A stretch of DNA of 64,000 nucleotides from Enterobacter wuhouensis (GTDB lineage Bacteria > Pseudomonadota > Gammaproteobacteria > Enterobacterales > Enterobacteriaceae). The notes beneath the pieces were generated by a model that saw only the letters and a program-made list of their open reading frames with translations, did not search any database and was not told where the DNA came from. Of this stretch, positions 20,382-30,562 are shown piece by piece. Both the position numbers and the translations under genes were made by a program. Within the stretch, counting starts at the first letter, position 1, and every line of letters starts with the position of its first letter. The DNA is taken from NCBI RefSeq assembly GCF_004331265.1, contig NZ_SJOO01000001.1, forward strand, positions 310,001-374,000. Direction: 5' to 3'.

Positions 20382-21029
20382 GTGATTCAAACGCTTTTTG
20401 ATTTCCCTACATATTTTAAGTTTTTTATCGGATTGTTTGCGCTGGTTAACCCGGTAGGGATCATTCCTGTCTTCATTAGTATGACCAGCTACCAGACGGC
20501 AGCCGCCAGGAACAAAACCAACCTGACGGCAAACATGTCCGTGGCCATCATTTTGCTGACGTCGCTTTATCTGGGGGATGGCATTCTGCAGGTGTTCGGG
20601 ATTTCTATCGACTCTTTCCGTATCGCGGGCGGGATCCTGGTTGTCACCATTGCCATGTCGATGATCAGCGGTAAGCTTGGCGAGGATAAACAGAACAAGC
20701 AGGAAAAATCAGAAACCGCCGTTCGAGAAAGTATCGGCGTTGTGCCGCTGGCGTTGCCGCTCATGGCCGGCCCGGGGGCAATTAGCTCCACCATCGTGTG
20801 GGGGACTCGCTACCACAACCTCATGCACCTGATTGGGTTCTCCGTTGCGATTGCGCTTTTTGCGCTCTGCTGCTGGGGCGTTTTTCGCATGGCACCCTGG
20901 CTGGTGCGTTTGCTGGGGCAGACGGGGATCAACGTTATTACCCGTATAATGGGTCTGCTGTTGATGGCGCTTGGTATTGAATTCATTGTCACTGGCATAA
21001 AAAGCATCTTCCCCGGATTATTGCACTAG
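20382..21029 (+). CDS. ychE: MarC/YchE family membrane protein
   Basis: 215-residue inner-membrane protein of the MarC family with six hydrophobic helices; function unknown (the family was once linked to multidrug resistance, without support). The sequence from IQTLFDFPTYFKFFIGLFALVNPVGIIPVFISM follows E. coli YchE closely. I chose the GTG at 20382 because GGAG lies seven bases upstream and the length equals E. coli; a longer frame from 20265 would add 39 poorly typical residues. Confidence 0.92.
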   Translation: MIQTLFDFPTYFKFFIGLFALVNPVGIIPVFISMTSYQTAAARNKTNLTANMSVAIILLTSLYLGDGILQVFGISIDSFRIAGGILVVTIAMSMISGKLGEDKQNKQEKSETAVRESIGVVPLALPLMAGPGAISSTIVWGTRYHNLMHLIGFSVAIALFALCCWGVFRMAPWLVRLLGQTGINVITRIMGLLLMALGIEFIVTGIKSIFPGLLH

Positions 21030-21046
21030 AGATTTCATATGAAACA

Positions 21047-21071
21047 ACGGAGCCAGCGGCTCCGTTTTTTT
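21047..21071 (+). terminator. ychE terminator
   Basis: ACGGAGCC-AGC-GGCTCCGT followed by a T run. Confidence 0.85.
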
Positions 21072-21802
21072 TACGTCATTATCAGCAAATCATATAAATA
21101 AAGTTGAAATGTGCGTAAGCCATAATTAATTCTACTAATAATAGCCTTTGGTTTAATATCAGAAGGTTACATATTACGTCGCCCCTTGCCTGCGCATAAA
21201 TCCTTCGATCGCTCTGTTATTTTAGTCACATGATACTCTGGGGCTTGCTGAGAGATAACCGAAATGATATTAGTAATTTCAACGTTCCCTTAGATGAATG
21301 TGCTAAATAATAACCAGTTGTTAAGTTTTCGTACAATTCGAGTCGATGATAGCGCAGCGACGCTCTTGTAGAGATAATTTTCTCTATCTAATTGAATATC
21401 AAGATTTTTGTCTGGTATTGGATGTCTGGCAGGGCTGCCCCCAAAGAATCGGCAATCGCCGTAAAAGAGAATTGCTTAACAAATTTGCAAAATGTATTGG
21501 CGCGAGATTAAGCCATTTGGTACTTTCCGGCCTTATATTTTGTAACCTGAAAAAAGAAGATGAGAATTATTTTCATATAGCCATCTTCTCCAGTATCAAA
21601 CGCACGGCTTAGATAGGGTAGGCGTGTGAAGAATCGACGCAAGACAGCCGAACGAGCCGTCAGTAATAAAGAAGTCGGTGATAGCAAGAAGTAAAAAAAG
21701 AACCTGACAGTAGCAAAAAAAACTCCTGCGCTGTACAGGCCCCAAAAGGGGATTACACAGCTGGCGAAGGCCAGTAATTATAATGAGTGGAGTATCAACA
21801 CA
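21072..21802 (+). promoter_or_regulatory. Long AT-rich region upstream of oppA
   Basis: About 730 bases before oppA without a confident gene. An 88-codon ORF at 21346-21612 is open but looks unlike a known protein. Near oppA a small GGCCCC-AAAA-GGGG hairpin lies around 21739-21751, and the start-proximal segment TGGAGTATCAACACA carries the Shine-Dalgarno. In E. coli oppA mRNA is repressed by GcvB through CA-rich pairing near here and is stimulated by polyamines; presence of those controls is inference. Confidence 0.5.
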
Positions 21803-23434
21803 ATGTCCATCATCACAAAAAAAAGTCTGTTAGCAGCGGGAATTTTTACTGCGCTAATCGCGGGCAACGTTGCAATGGCTGCAGACGTTCCGGCAGGGGT
21901 ACAGCTGGCTGAAAAACAGACGCTGGTACGTAATAACGGTGCGGAAGTTCAGTCTCTTGACCCGCACAAAATTGAAGGTGTTCCTGAGTCTAACGTTAAC
22001 CGCGATCTGTTCGAAGGTCTGCTGGTCACTGACGTAGACGGCCATCCGGCTCCGGGTGTGGCAGAAAAATGGGAAAACAAAGATTTCAAAGTCTGGACAT
22101 TCCATCTGCGTAAAGATGCGAAATGGTCCGATGGTACGCCGGTTACCGCCGAAGATTTCGTTTATAGCTGGCAGCGCCTGGCGAATCCAAACACCGCCTC
22201 TCCTTATGCGAGCTATCTGCAGTACGGCCACATTGCCAATATCGATGATATCATCACCGGCAAAAAGCCTGTCACCGATCTGGGCGTAAAAGCCATTGAC
22301 GCTAACACCTTCGAAGTCACGTTGAGCGAACCTGTTCCGTACTTCTATAAGCTGCTTGTTCACCCGTCTGTCTCTCCAGTGCCAAAAGCGGCCGTAGAAA
22401 AATTCGGTGAGAAATGGACCCAGCCTGCAAACATCGTCACTAACGGTGCCTACAAACTGAAGGCCTGGGTCGTGAACGAACGTATCGATCTGGAGCGTAA
22501 TACCAATTACTGGGATAACGCCAAAACGGTCATTAACCAGGTGACCTACCTGCCAATCTCTTCTGAAGTGACCGACGTTAACCGCTACCGCAGCGGCGAA
22601 ATCGACATGACCTATAACAACATGCCGATTGAACTGTTCCAGAAGCTGAAAAAAGAGATCCCGAAAGAAGTGCATGTTGATCCGTACCTGTGTACGTACT
22701 ACTACGAAATCAACAACCAGAAAGCGCCATTCACCGACGTGCGCGTGCGTACCGCACTTAAGCTGGCATTGGATCGCGACATCATCGTTAACAAGGTGAA
22801 GAACCAGGGCGATCTGCCAGCATACAGCTACACGCCTCCGTACACCGACGGAGCTAAACTGACCGAGCCAGACTGGTTCAAAATGACCCAGGAACAGCGT
22901 AACGCCGAAGCGAAAAAACTGCTGGCTGAAGCGGGTTACACCGCCGATAAGCCGCTGACCTTCAGCCTGCTGTATAACACCTCTGACCTGCATAAAAAGC
23001 TGGCTATCGCCGTTGCGTCCATCTGGAAAAAGAACCTGGGTGCGAACGTGAAGCTGGAAAACCAGGAGTGGAAAACCTTCCTGGATAGCCGTCATCAGGG
23101 CACCTTTGATGTGGCGCGTGCGGGCTGGTGTGCGGATTATAACGAACCGACATCCTTCCTGAACACCATGCTGAGCGACAGCTCAAACAACACCGCGCAC
23201 TATAAGAGCCCGGCGTTTGACAAGCTGATTGGCGACACGCTGAAAGCGACCGACGAGGCGCAGCGTACCGAGCTGTACTCTAAAGCCGAGCAGCAGCTGG
23301 ATAAAGACTCCGCGATCGTTCCGGTTTACTACTACGTTAACGCCCGTCTGGTTAAGCCGTGGGTAGGGGGTTACACCGGTAAAGACCCGATGGATAATAT
23401 CTACGTTAAAAACTTGTATATTATCAAGCATTAA
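21803..23434 (+). CDS. oppA: Periplasmic oligopeptide-binding protein OppA
   Basis: Solute-binding protein of the oligopeptide ABC importer; it captures 2-5 residue peptides with little side-chain preference. 543 residues, as in E. coli. The Sec signal peptide is residues 1-26 (positively charged MSIITKK, hydrophobic core, AMA cleavage), followed by a family 5 extracellular binding domain with RDLFEGLLVTDVDGHPAPGVA and the conserved AGWCADYNEPTSFLNTML. First gene of oppABCDF; an 84-base gap to oppB could attenuate downstream expression. Confidence 0.98.
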   Translation: MSIITKKSLLAAGIFTALIAGNVAMAADVPAGVQLAEKQTLVRNNGAEVQSLDPHKIEGVPESNVNRDLFEGLLVTDVDGHPAPGVAEKWENKDFKVWTFHLRKDAKWSDGTPVTAEDFVYSWQRLANPNTASPYASYLQYGHIANIDDIITGKKPVTDLGVKAIDANTFEVTLSEPVPYFYKLLVHPSVSPVPKAAVEKFGEKWTQPANIVTNGAYKLKAWVVNERIDLERNTNYWDNAKTVINQVTYLPISSEVTDVNRYRSGEIDMTYNNMPIELFQKLKKEIPKEVHVDPYLCTYYYEINNQKAPFTDVRVRTALKLALDRDIIVNKVKNQGDLPAYSYTPPYTDGAKLTEPDWFKMTQEQRNAEAKKLLAEAGYTADKPLTFSLLYNTSDLHKKLAIAVASIWKKNLGANVKLENQEWKTFLDSRHQGTFDVARAGWCADYNEPTSFLNTMLSDSSNNTAHYKSPAFDKLIGDTLKATDEAQRTELYSKAEQQLDKDSAIVPVYYYVNARLVKPWVGGYTGKDPMDNIYVKNLYIIKH

Positions 23435-23518
23435 TGGCAATGAGTGGGGCGGGCATACTCGCCCCACGGTGTCTAACCAACGTCACATTATATAGGCACA
23501 CGCCAGAAGGTACGGGCA

Positions 23519-24439
23519 ATGTTGAAATTTATCCTACGTCGCTGTCTTGAAGCGATTCCAACGCTATTTATTCTCATCACGATTTCATTCTTTATGATGC
23601 GTCTCGCGCCGGGAAGTCCATTTACCGGTGAACGTACGCTGCCGCCAGAGGTTATGGCGAATATCGAAGCGAAATACCATTTAAACGATCCTATCTCCAC
23701 CCAGTACTTCAATTATCTGAAGCAGCTGGCGCACGGTGATTTTGGCCCGTCATTTAAATATAAAGACTATTCCGTTAATGACCTGGTAGCGTCCAGCTTC
23801 CCGGTATCGGCTAAATTAGGTGCTGCGGCATTCTTCCTGGCCGTCATTCTCGGCGTCACTGCCGGCGTTATCGCCGCATTAAAACAAAATACCAAATGGG
23901 ATTATGCCGTAATGGGGGTCGCAATGACCGGGGTGGTTATCCCCAGCTTCGTTGTCGCGCCGTTACTGGTGATGATATTTGCCATCACGCTGAAATGGCT
24001 GCCCGGAGGCGGCTGGAACGGCGGGGCGCTGAAGTTTATGATTTTGCCGATGGTGGCATTATCTCTGGCATACATTGCCAGTATTGCGCGTATCACCCGT
24101 GGGTCGATGATTGAGGTTCTGCACTCCAACTTCATTCGTACCGCGCGCGCTAAAGGGCTGCCGATGCGTCGGATTATCTTCCGTCATGCGCTCAAGCCTG
24201 CGCTGCTCCCCGTGCTCTCCTACATGGGGCCGGCGTTCGTGGGTATCATTACGGGTTCAATGGTCATCGAAACCATCTACGGCCTGCCGGGTATTGGCCA
24301 GCTGTTCGTTAACGGTGCGCTTAACCGCGACTACTCGCTGGTATTGAGTCTGACGATCCTCGTCGGTGCATTAACCATCCTCTTTAACGCCGTGGTTGAT
24401 GTGCTGTATGCCGTTATCGACCCGAAAATCCGTTACTAA
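23519..24439 (+). CDS. oppB: Oligopeptide ABC transporter permease OppB
   Basis: Inner-membrane permease of 306 residues with six predicted helices. The N-terminal MLKFILRRCLEAIPTLFILITISFFMMRLAPGSPF is typical of OppB/DppB, and the EAA-type cytoplasmic loop (RTARAKGLPMRRIIFRHALKPA) contacts OppD/OppF. The stop is 12 bases from oppC. Confidence 0.98.
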   Translation: MLKFILRRCLEAIPTLFILITISFFMMRLAPGSPFTGERTLPPEVMANIEAKYHLNDPISTQYFNYLKQLAHGDFGPSFKYKDYSVNDLVASSFPVSAKLGAAAFFLAVILGVTAGVIAALKQNTKWDYAVMGVAMTGVVIPSFVVAPLLVMIFAITLKWLPGGGWNGGALKFMILPMVALSLAYIASIARITRGSMIEVLHSNFIRTARAKGLPMRRIIFRHALKPALLPVLSYMGPAFVGIITGSMVIETIYGLPGIGQLFVNGALNRDYSLVLSLTILVGALTILFNAVVDVLYAVIDPKIRY

Positions 24440-24451
24440 CTGGAGCACGCC

Positions 24452-25360
24452 ATGATGTTGAGTAAGAAAAACAGCGAGGCGCTGGAAAACTTCAGTGAAA
24501 AACTGGAAGTAGAAGGCCGTAGCCTCTGGCAGGACGCCCGTCGCCGCTTCATGCATAACCGTGCAGCGGTCGCCAGCCTGGTTGTACTGGTGATCATCGC
24601 GCTGTTTGTGACCCTGGCACCGATGCTGTCGCAGTTCACCTATTTCGATACCGACTGGGGCATGATGTCGAGCGCGCCCGACATGGAGTCCGGGCACTAT
24701 TTCGGCACAGATTCATCAGGCCGTGACCTGCTGGTTCGCGTGGCGATTGGTGGCCGTATCTCCCTGATGGTCGGCATTGCCGCCGCGCTGGTGGCGGTGA
24801 TCCTCGGCACCCTTTACGGCTCTCTTTCTGGCTACCTGGGCGGTAAAGTCGACTCCGTGATGATGCGTATGCTGGAGATTTTAAACTCCTTCCCGTTCAT
24901 GTTCTTTGTGATCCTGCTGGTGACCTTCTTTGGTCAGAACATCCTGCTGATCTTCGTCGCCATCGGGATGGTTTCCTGGCTGGATATGGCGCGTATCGTG
25001 CGCGGTCAAACCTTGAGCCTCAAACGCAAAGAGTTTATCGAAGCGGCGCAGGTTGGCGGCGTGTCGACCGGCAACATCGTTGTTCGCCATATTGTTCCAA
25101 ACGTGCTGGGCGTGGTGGTGGTGTATGCCTCGCTGCTGGTGCCAAGCATGATCCTGTTTGAATCTTTCCTGAGCTTCCTGGGTCTGGGTACGCAAGAGCC
25201 GCTGAGCAGCTGGGGCGCACTTCTGAGCGACGGCGCAAACTCGATGGAAGTCTCTCCGTGGCTGCTGCTGTATCCGGCGGGCTTCCTGGTGGTGACCCTG
25301 TTTTGTTTCAACTTTATCGGCGATGGCCTGCGTGATGCCCTCGATCCGAAAGACCGTTAA
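24452..25360 (+). CDS. oppC: Oligopeptide ABC transporter permease OppC
   Basis: 302-residue partner permease with the N-terminal cytoplasmic OppC extension, about six helices and the EAA loop (EAAQVGGVSTGNIVVRHIVPN). It forms the heterodimeric channel with OppB. A second in-frame ATG follows the first directly. Eleven bases separate it from oppD. Confidence 0.98.
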   Translation: MMLSKKNSEALENFSEKLEVEGRSLWQDARRRFMHNRAAVASLVVLVIIALFVTLAPMLSQFTYFDTDWGMMSSAPDMESGHYFGTDSSGRDLLVRVAIGGRISLMVGIAAALVAVILGTLYGSLSGYLGGKVDSVMMRMLEILNSFPFMFFVILLVTFFGQNILLIFVAIGMVSWLDMARIVRGQTLSLKRKEFIEAAQVGGVSTGNIVVRHIVPNVLGVVVVYASLLVPSMILFESFLSFLGLGTQEPLSSWGALLSDGANSMEVSPWLLLYPAGFLVVTLFCFNFIGDGLRDALDPKDR

Positions 25361-25371
25361 GGAGCGCCGTC

Positions 25372-26385
25372 ATGACAATTATTGAAACGGCAACTGCGCC
25401 GCAGGTGCAACAGCAGGGCAACGTGCTGCTGGATGTGAAAGACCTTCGCGTCACCTTCAAAACGCCGGATGGCGATGTCACCGCCGTCAACGATCTCAAC
25501 TTTAACCTGCGCGCAGGCGAAACGCTGGGGATCGTGGGGGAATCTGGTTCGGGTAAATCCCAGACGGCGTTCGCGCTGATGGGGCTGCTGGCATCAAACG
25601 GCGTGATTGGCGGTTCGGCGACATTTAACGGTCGCGAGATCCTCAATTTGCCCGAGCAGGAGCTGAACAAGCTGCGCGCCGAGCAAATTTCGATGATTTT
25701 CCAGGACCCAATGACGTCACTGAACCCGTACATGCGCGTGGGCGAGCAGCTGATGGAAGTGCTGATGCTGCATAAAGGACTGGGGAAAGCCGAAGCCTTT
25801 GAAGAGTCCGTCAAAATGCTGGACGCGGTGAAAATGCCGGAAGCACGCAAGCGCATGCGCATGTATCCGCATGAGTTCTCAGGCGGTATGCGCCAGCGCG
25901 TGATGATCGCAATGGCGCTGCTGTGCCGGCCAAAGCTGCTGATCGCCGATGAGCCGACCACTGCTCTTGACGTCACCGTTCAGGCGCAGATCATGACCCT
26001 GCTTAACGAGCTTAAGCGCGAATTCAACACCGCCATTATCATGATCACCCATGACCTGGGCGTAGTTGCCGGTATCTGCGATAAGGTACTGGTTATGTAC
26101 GCCGGGCGCACCATGGAGTACGGCCAGGCACGCGACGTGTTCTATCAGCCAGCCCACCCGTATTCCATTGGCCTGCTGAACGCCGTTCCGCGACTGGATG
26201 CGGAAGGCGAATCTCTGCTGACGATCCCGGGTAATCCACCCAACCTGCTGCGTCTGCCGAAAGGCTGTCCGTTCCAGCCGCGCTGCCCGCACGCGATGGA
26301 AATCTGCAACAGCGCGCCGCCGCTGGAAGAGTTTGCACCAGGCCGTCTGCGCGCCTGCTTTAAGCCGCAGGAGGAGCTGGTATGA
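25372..26385 (+). CDS. oppD: Oligopeptide ABC transporter ATPase OppD
   Basis: 337-residue ATP-binding subunit: Walker A GESGSGKSQ, Q-loop FQDPMTSLNPY, signature FSGGMRQRV, Walker B LLIADEPTTALD, and an H-loop histidine (MITHDLGVV). The C-terminal oligopeptide-transporter cysteines (CPFQPRCPHAMEIC) can bind an iron-sulfur cluster in family members. The stop overlaps oppF by four bases (ATGA). Confidence 0.98.
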   Translation: MTIIETATAPQVQQQGNVLLDVKDLRVTFKTPDGDVTAVNDLNFNLRAGETLGIVGESGSGKSQTAFALMGLLASNGVIGGSATFNGREILNLPEQELNKLRAEQISMIFQDPMTSLNPYMRVGEQLMEVLMLHKGLGKAEAFEESVKMLDAVKMPEARKRMRMYPHEFSGGMRQRVMIAMALLCRPKLLIADEPTTALDVTVQAQIMTLLNELKREFNTAIIMITHDLGVVAGICDKVLVMYAGRTMEYGQARDVFYQPAHPYSIGLLNAVPRLDAEGESLLTIPGNPPNLLRLPKGCPFQPRCPHAMEICNSAPPLEEFAPGRLRACFKPQEELV

Positions 26386-27386
26386 ACGCATTAGACGAAA
26401 AAAGAAACGTGCTGCTTGAGATAGCCGATCTGAAAGTGCACTTTGATATTAAGGACGGCAAGCAGTGGTTCTGGCAGCCCGCCAAAACGCTGAAAGCGGT
26501 TGATGGCGTTACGCTGCGCCTGTACGAAGGGGAAACCCTGGGCGTGGTGGGCGAGTCCGGCTGCGGGAAGTCGACCTTTGCGCGCGCCATTATCGGCCTG
26601 GTTAAGGCCACCGACGGGAAGGTCGCCTGGCTGGGTAAAGACCTGCTGGGCATGAAGCCGGACGAGTGGCGCAACGTGCGCAGCGACATCCAGATGATTT
26701 TCCAGGACCCGCTGGCGTCGCTCAACCCGCGCATGACCATTGGGGAGATTATTGCCGAGCCGCTGCGCACTTATCATCCGAAGATGGCGCGTCAGGAAGT
26801 CCGCGACCGCGTGAAGGCGATGATGCTGAAAGTAGGGCTGTTGCCTAACCTCATTAACCGCTACCCGCATGAATTTTCCGGCGGTCAGTGCCAGCGTATC
26901 GGTATTGCGCGTGCGCTGATCCTTGAACCGAAGCTGATCATCTGTGATGAGCCGGTTTCGGCGCTGGACGTGTCAATTCAGGCGCAGGTGGTCAACCTGC
27001 TGCAAAAACTGCAGCGCGAGATGGGGCTGTCGCTGATCTTCATTGCGCACGATCTGGCGGTCGTGAAGCACATTTCTGACCGCGTGCTGGTGATGTATCT
27101 GGGCCATGCCGTGGAGCTGGGTACCTACGATGAGGTGTATCACAATCCGCTTCACCCTTACACCAAAGCCCTGATGTCCGCGGTGCCTATTCCAGACCCC
27201 GATCTGGAAAAAAATAAAACCATCCAGCTTCTGGAAGGAGAACTCCCGTCACCGATTAACCCGCCTTCCGGCTGCGTATTCCGCACGCGCTGCCCGATGG
27301 CCGGGCCGGAATGTGCGAAAACACGACCGGTTCTTGAGGGCAGTTTCCGACATGCGGTTTCCTGCCTGAAAGTAGACCCGTTATAA
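26382..27386 (+). CDS. oppF: Oligopeptide ABC transporter ATPase OppF
   Basis: 334-residue partner ATPase: Walker A GESGCGKST, signature FSGGQCQRIGIARAL, Walker B LIICDEPVSALD, H-loop IAHDLAVV, and the C-terminal cysteine motif CVFRTRCPMAGPEC. It drives uptake with OppD and also serves murein peptide recycling with MppA elsewhere in the genome. Last gene of the operon, followed by a terminator. Confidence 0.98.
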   Translation: MNALDEKRNVLLEIADLKVHFDIKDGKQWFWQPAKTLKAVDGVTLRLYEGETLGVVGESGCGKSTFARAIIGLVKATDGKVAWLGKDLLGMKPDEWRNVRSDIQMIFQDPLASLNPRMTIGEIIAEPLRTYHPKMARQEVRDRVKAMMLKVGLLPNLINRYPHEFSGGQCQRIGIARALILEPKLIICDEPVSALDVSIQAQVVNLLQKLQREMGLSLIFIAHDLAVVKHISDRVLVMYLGHAVELGTYDEVYHNPLHPYTKALMSAVPIPDPDLEKNKTIQLLEGELPSPINPPSGCVFRTRCPMAGPECAKTRPVLEGSFRHAVSCLKVDPL

Positions 27387-27390
27387 TCGC

Positions 27391-27426
27391 AAGGGCTGAC
27401 ATGATGTCAGCCCTTATCTTTTTGCG
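27391..27426 (+). terminator. oppABCDF terminator
   Basis: AAGGGCTGACA-TGA-TGTCAGCCCTT (27391-27415), an 11-base perfect stem with a T-rich tail (ATCTTTTT). Confidence 0.8.
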
Positions 27427-27434
27427 AGGTTACC

Positions 27435-28271
27435 GTGTCGCGATTATTTACGTCGGTCCGTCAGCGGCTTTATCATCTTTTATTCGATCCTAAAACCTTT
27501 TCCGGTCGCCGCTTTGAAGGGCTTTGCGGGCTGTTTGCGCTGCTCAGCGTCATTATCATTTTTATTGAATCCGGTGCCGGGACGCAGTATCACCTGACGT
27601 TTGATGAATGGCACGTTTTTGTCTGGCTGGAACTGATTGTTACCCTCGTCTTTACCCTTGAATATGTACTGAGGACAATCACCTGGCCGAATCCGACAAA
27701 ATACGTTTTCAGCTTCTGGGGATTTATTGATTTAGCCACCATCTTGCCGCTTTACGTGATGTGGCTCTGGCCGGAAATTAGCCTGAACTATGTCTTCGCC
27801 TGGCGCGCGATGCGGGCAATTCGCGTGTTGCGTATCCTCAAGCTGCTGCGATTTATGCCGTCGTTACGGGTGTTCTGGAGTGCGATAGTCAGCGCGCGCC
27901 ACCAGCTGATCCTCTTCTATTCGTTTATCGCTATCGTGATGATTGTCTTTGGCTCGCTGATGTATTTAATCGAAGGGCCGAAATACGGTTTTTCCACGCT
28001 GAATGCGTCAGTTTACTGGGCTATCGTGACGGTCACGACCGTTGGCTACGGCGATATCACTCCGCACACGCCGCTTGGGCGCATCGTTGCTTCCGTGCTG
28101 ATCCTGATAGGTTATTCTGTGATCGCAATCCCGACGGGGCTGATTACCACTCACATGAGCAGCGCGTTCCAGAGCCGCAAGCAGCAGCGCAGGTGTCCGA
28201 GCTGCGGCCAGGGTGAACATGAACACAGCGCACGATTTTGTAACCGCTGCGGAAGTGCGTTACCGGATTAA
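27435..28271 (+). CDS. Voltage-sensor potassium channel with C-terminal zinc ribbon
   Basis: 278-residue ion channel of the Kv/KvAP type. Helices S1-S4 are followed by a pore. S4 carries basic residues every third position (R124, R127, R130, R133, K136, R139), the pattern of a voltage sensor, and the selectivity filter is TTVGYGD at 201-207. The C-terminus has a zinc ribbon: C254-x2-C257...C269-x2-C272. It is not the E. coli Kch, which lacks the charged S4 and has an RCK domain. The start is a GTG with GAGG upstream. Potassium selectivity follows from the filter; the role of the zinc ribbon is unknown. Confidence 0.9.
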   Translation: MSRLFTSVRQRLYHLLFDPKTFSGRRFEGLCGLFALLSVIIIFIESGAGTQYHLTFDEWHVFVWLELIVTLVFTLEYVLRTITWPNPTKYVFSFWGFIDLATILPLYVMWLWPEISLNYVFAWRAMRAIRVLRILKLLRFMPSLRVFWSAIVSARHQLILFYSFIAIVMIVFGSLMYLIEGPKYGFSTLNASVYWAIVTVTTVGYGDITPHTPLGRIVASVLILIGYSVIAIPTGLITTHMSSAFQSRKQQRRCPSCGQGEHEHSARFCNRCGSALPD

Positions 28272-28273
28272 AT

Positions 28274-28301
28274 AAAAAAGGCTGCCATCGCAGCCTTTTT
28301 T
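28274..28301. terminator. Bidirectional terminator between the K+ channel and yciU
   Basis: AAAAAAGGCTGC-CATC-GCAGCCTTTTTT is symmetrical and lies between two convergent genes. Confidence 0.85.
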
Positions 28302-28302
28302 A

Positions 28303-28641
<339 letters not shown>

Positions 28642-28665
28642 CTAATTAACATCGTTGGGCACGTT

Positions 28666-30126
28666 TTACAGCAACGGGCTAAAGAAGTAAAACAGTCGTT
28701 CGGCAATTCGCTGCCAGAGCGGGCGTTTCACCCAAAGCCGGGCATCAAGCAGGCGTGAACGGGAGATATAATCGTCCTGAACCGCGGCCAGATCGCCGCC
28801 AAAACCGGCATCGTCGATCACCAGCGTGATTTCAAAGTTCAGCCACAGGCTGCGCATATCAAGATTAACCGTGCCCACCAGGCTCAGCTCGCCGTCGACC
28901 AGTACGCTCTTGGTGTGCAGCAGCCCGCCTTCAAACTGGTAAATTTTCACGCCGGCAGCCAGCAGTTCCGTAAAGAACGCCCGGCTGGCCCAGCCGACCA
29001 GCAGGGAGTCGTTTTTGCGCGGCATGATGATGCTGACGTCGACGCCGCGCTGTGCGGCGGTGCAAATGGCGTGCAGCAGATCGTCGCTCGGCACAAAGTA
29101 AGGCGTCGTCATGATCAAGTATTCACGCGCCGAGTAGGCCGCCGTGAGCAGCGCCTGATGGATCAAATCCTCCGGAAAGCCCGGCCCGGAGGCGATAGTG
29201 TGAATGGTATGACCGCTCGCTTCTTCAAACGGCATGATATTGCCGTCCGGCGGCGGCGGGAGAATACGTTTACCAGTTTCAATTTCCCAGTCGCAGGAGT
29301 AAACGATCCCCATAGACGTGGCGATGGGGCCTTCCATCCTCGCCATCAGGTCAACCCATTGCCCAACCCCCGAATCCTGCTTGAAGAAGCGCGGGTCGAC
29401 CATGTTCATACTGCCGGTATAGGCAATGTAGTTATCGATCATGATCATTTTGCGGTGCTGACGAAGGTCCATTCGGCGCAGAAATACGCGCAGCAGGTTG
29501 ACCTTCAGCGCCTCGACCACTTCAATGCCGGCATTACGCATCATCCCCGCCCACGGGCTGCGGAAAAAGGCGACGCTGCCGGCGGAATCCAGCATCAGTC
29601 GGCAGTGGATGCCCCGGCGCGCGGCGGCCATCAGCGACTCGGCCACCTGATCGGCCATCCCGCCAGGCTGCCAGATATAGAACACCATCTCGATATTATG
29701 GCGAGCGAGCTGAATATCGCGGATAAGCGCCTGCATCACATCATCGGAGGAGGTTAACAGCTGGAGCTGATTGCCTTTTACCCCACCGATGCCCTGGCGG
29801 CGCTCGCACAGCTTGAACAGCGACGAGGCGACGCTGCTGTTCTCTTCGGCAAAGATATGTTTGCAGGCCTTAAGGTCGTTCAGCCATTTCGCGGTCGAAG
29901 GCCACATGGCGCGGGCGCGCTCGGCGCGGCGCTTGCCCAGATGAAGTTCACCGAACGAGAGATAGGCGATAATACCCACCAGCGGCAGAATATAGATAAT
30001 CAGAAGCCAGGCCATGGCAGAGGGTACGGCTCTGCGCTTCATCAGGATGCGTAACGTCACACCCGCGATTAACAGCCAGTATCCCAGAATGACCAGCCAA
30101 CTCACCACGGTGTAGAAGGTTGTCAT
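28666..30126 (-). CDS. clsA: Cardiolipin synthase A
   Basis: Condenses two phosphatidylglycerols into cardiolipin and glycerol at the inner membrane. 486 residues, as E. coli ClsA (cls). Two N-terminal membrane helices precede two phospholipase D domains with HKD motifs: [18 protein letters not shown] and [20 protein letters not shown]. It is divergent from yciY and upstream of yciU. Confidence 0.97.
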   Translation of the reverse strand: MTTFYTVVSWLVILGYWLLIAGVTLRILMKRRAVPSAMAWLLIIYILPLVGIIAYLSFGELHLGKRRAERARAMWPSTAKWLNDLKACKHIFAEENSSVASSLFKLCERRQGIGGVKGNQLQLLTSSDDVMQALIRDIQLARHNIEMVFYIWQPGGMADQVAESLMAAARRGIHCRLMLDSAGSVAFFRSPWAGMMRNAGIEVVEALKVNLLRVFLRRMDLRQHRKMIMIDNYIAYTGSMNMVDPRFFKQDSGVGQWVDLMARMEGPIATSMGIVYSCDWEIETGKRILPPPPDGNIMPFEEASGHTIHTIASGPGFPEDLIHQALLTAAYSAREYLIMTTPYFVPSDDLLHAICTAAQRGVDVSIIMPRKNDSLLVGWASRAFFTELLAAGVKIYQFEGGLLHTKSVLVDGELSLVGTVNLDMRSLWLNFEITLVIDDAGFGGDLAAVQDDYISRSRLLDARLWVKRPLWQRIAERLFYFFSPLL

Positions 30127-30270
30127 AGACAGAAAAATCCTTTTGAAAGCGTATTGTTATGAGTGTACGCATCAGGATTCATCTGGTAAATAAAAACGCC
30201 AGATAAAAGCGCTGGCATGCCGCTGGGTTGGGTTTATAATGGCGCCTCTGTTAGAGAATGAGTTGTAGAC

Positions 30271-30444
30271 ATGAAGCGCAGTAGAACAGAAGTAGGGCGC
30301 TGGCGCATGTTGCGACAGGTGAGTCGTCGTAAGGCTCGTTGGCTGGAAGCACAATCCCGCCGCAATATGCGTATACACGCCATCAGAAAATGTGGACTGA
30401 ACAGACACCGTAATGCGTTACTGTTCGCAGTCCAGGATATCTGA
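30271..30444 (+). CDS. yciY: Small basic protein YciY
   Basis: 57-residue, very basic protein starting MKRSRTEVGRWRM and rich in Arg; it matches E. coli YciY in length and sequence as I recall it. Function unknown. It is shorter than usual gene-calling cutoffs. It is divergent from cls across about 144 bases and is followed by a GGGCACC/GGTGCCC hairpin at 30453-30471. Confidence 0.88.
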   Translation: MKRSRTEVGRWRMLRQVSRRKARWLEAQSRRNMRIHAIRKCGLNRHRNALLFAVQDI

Positions 30445-30452
30445 ATAAAGCA

Positions 30453-30477
30453 GGGCACCGTCAAGGTGCCCATTGTT
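30453..30477 (+). terminator. Hairpin after yciY
   Basis: GGGCACC-GTCAA-GGTGCCC then ATTGTTT. The T run is broken, so termination may be partial. Confidence 0.55.
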
Positions 30478-30562
30478 TATATAAAGGCTATCAATTTTTG
30501 CAGTCTATCCCCTCCTGATATCCGCGCTATACTGTGCCCCCCTAACGTCATGAAATTAAAAG

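Noticed and set aside
21346..21612. 88-codon ORF as a real gene
   Set aside because: Composition is not protein-like, no family is recognised and it lies in the oppA upstream region; kept only as a low-interest observation.
21854..23095. 413-codon open frame antisense to oppA
   Set aside because: Shadow of oppA with no recognisable motif; oppA with its signal peptide is unambiguous.
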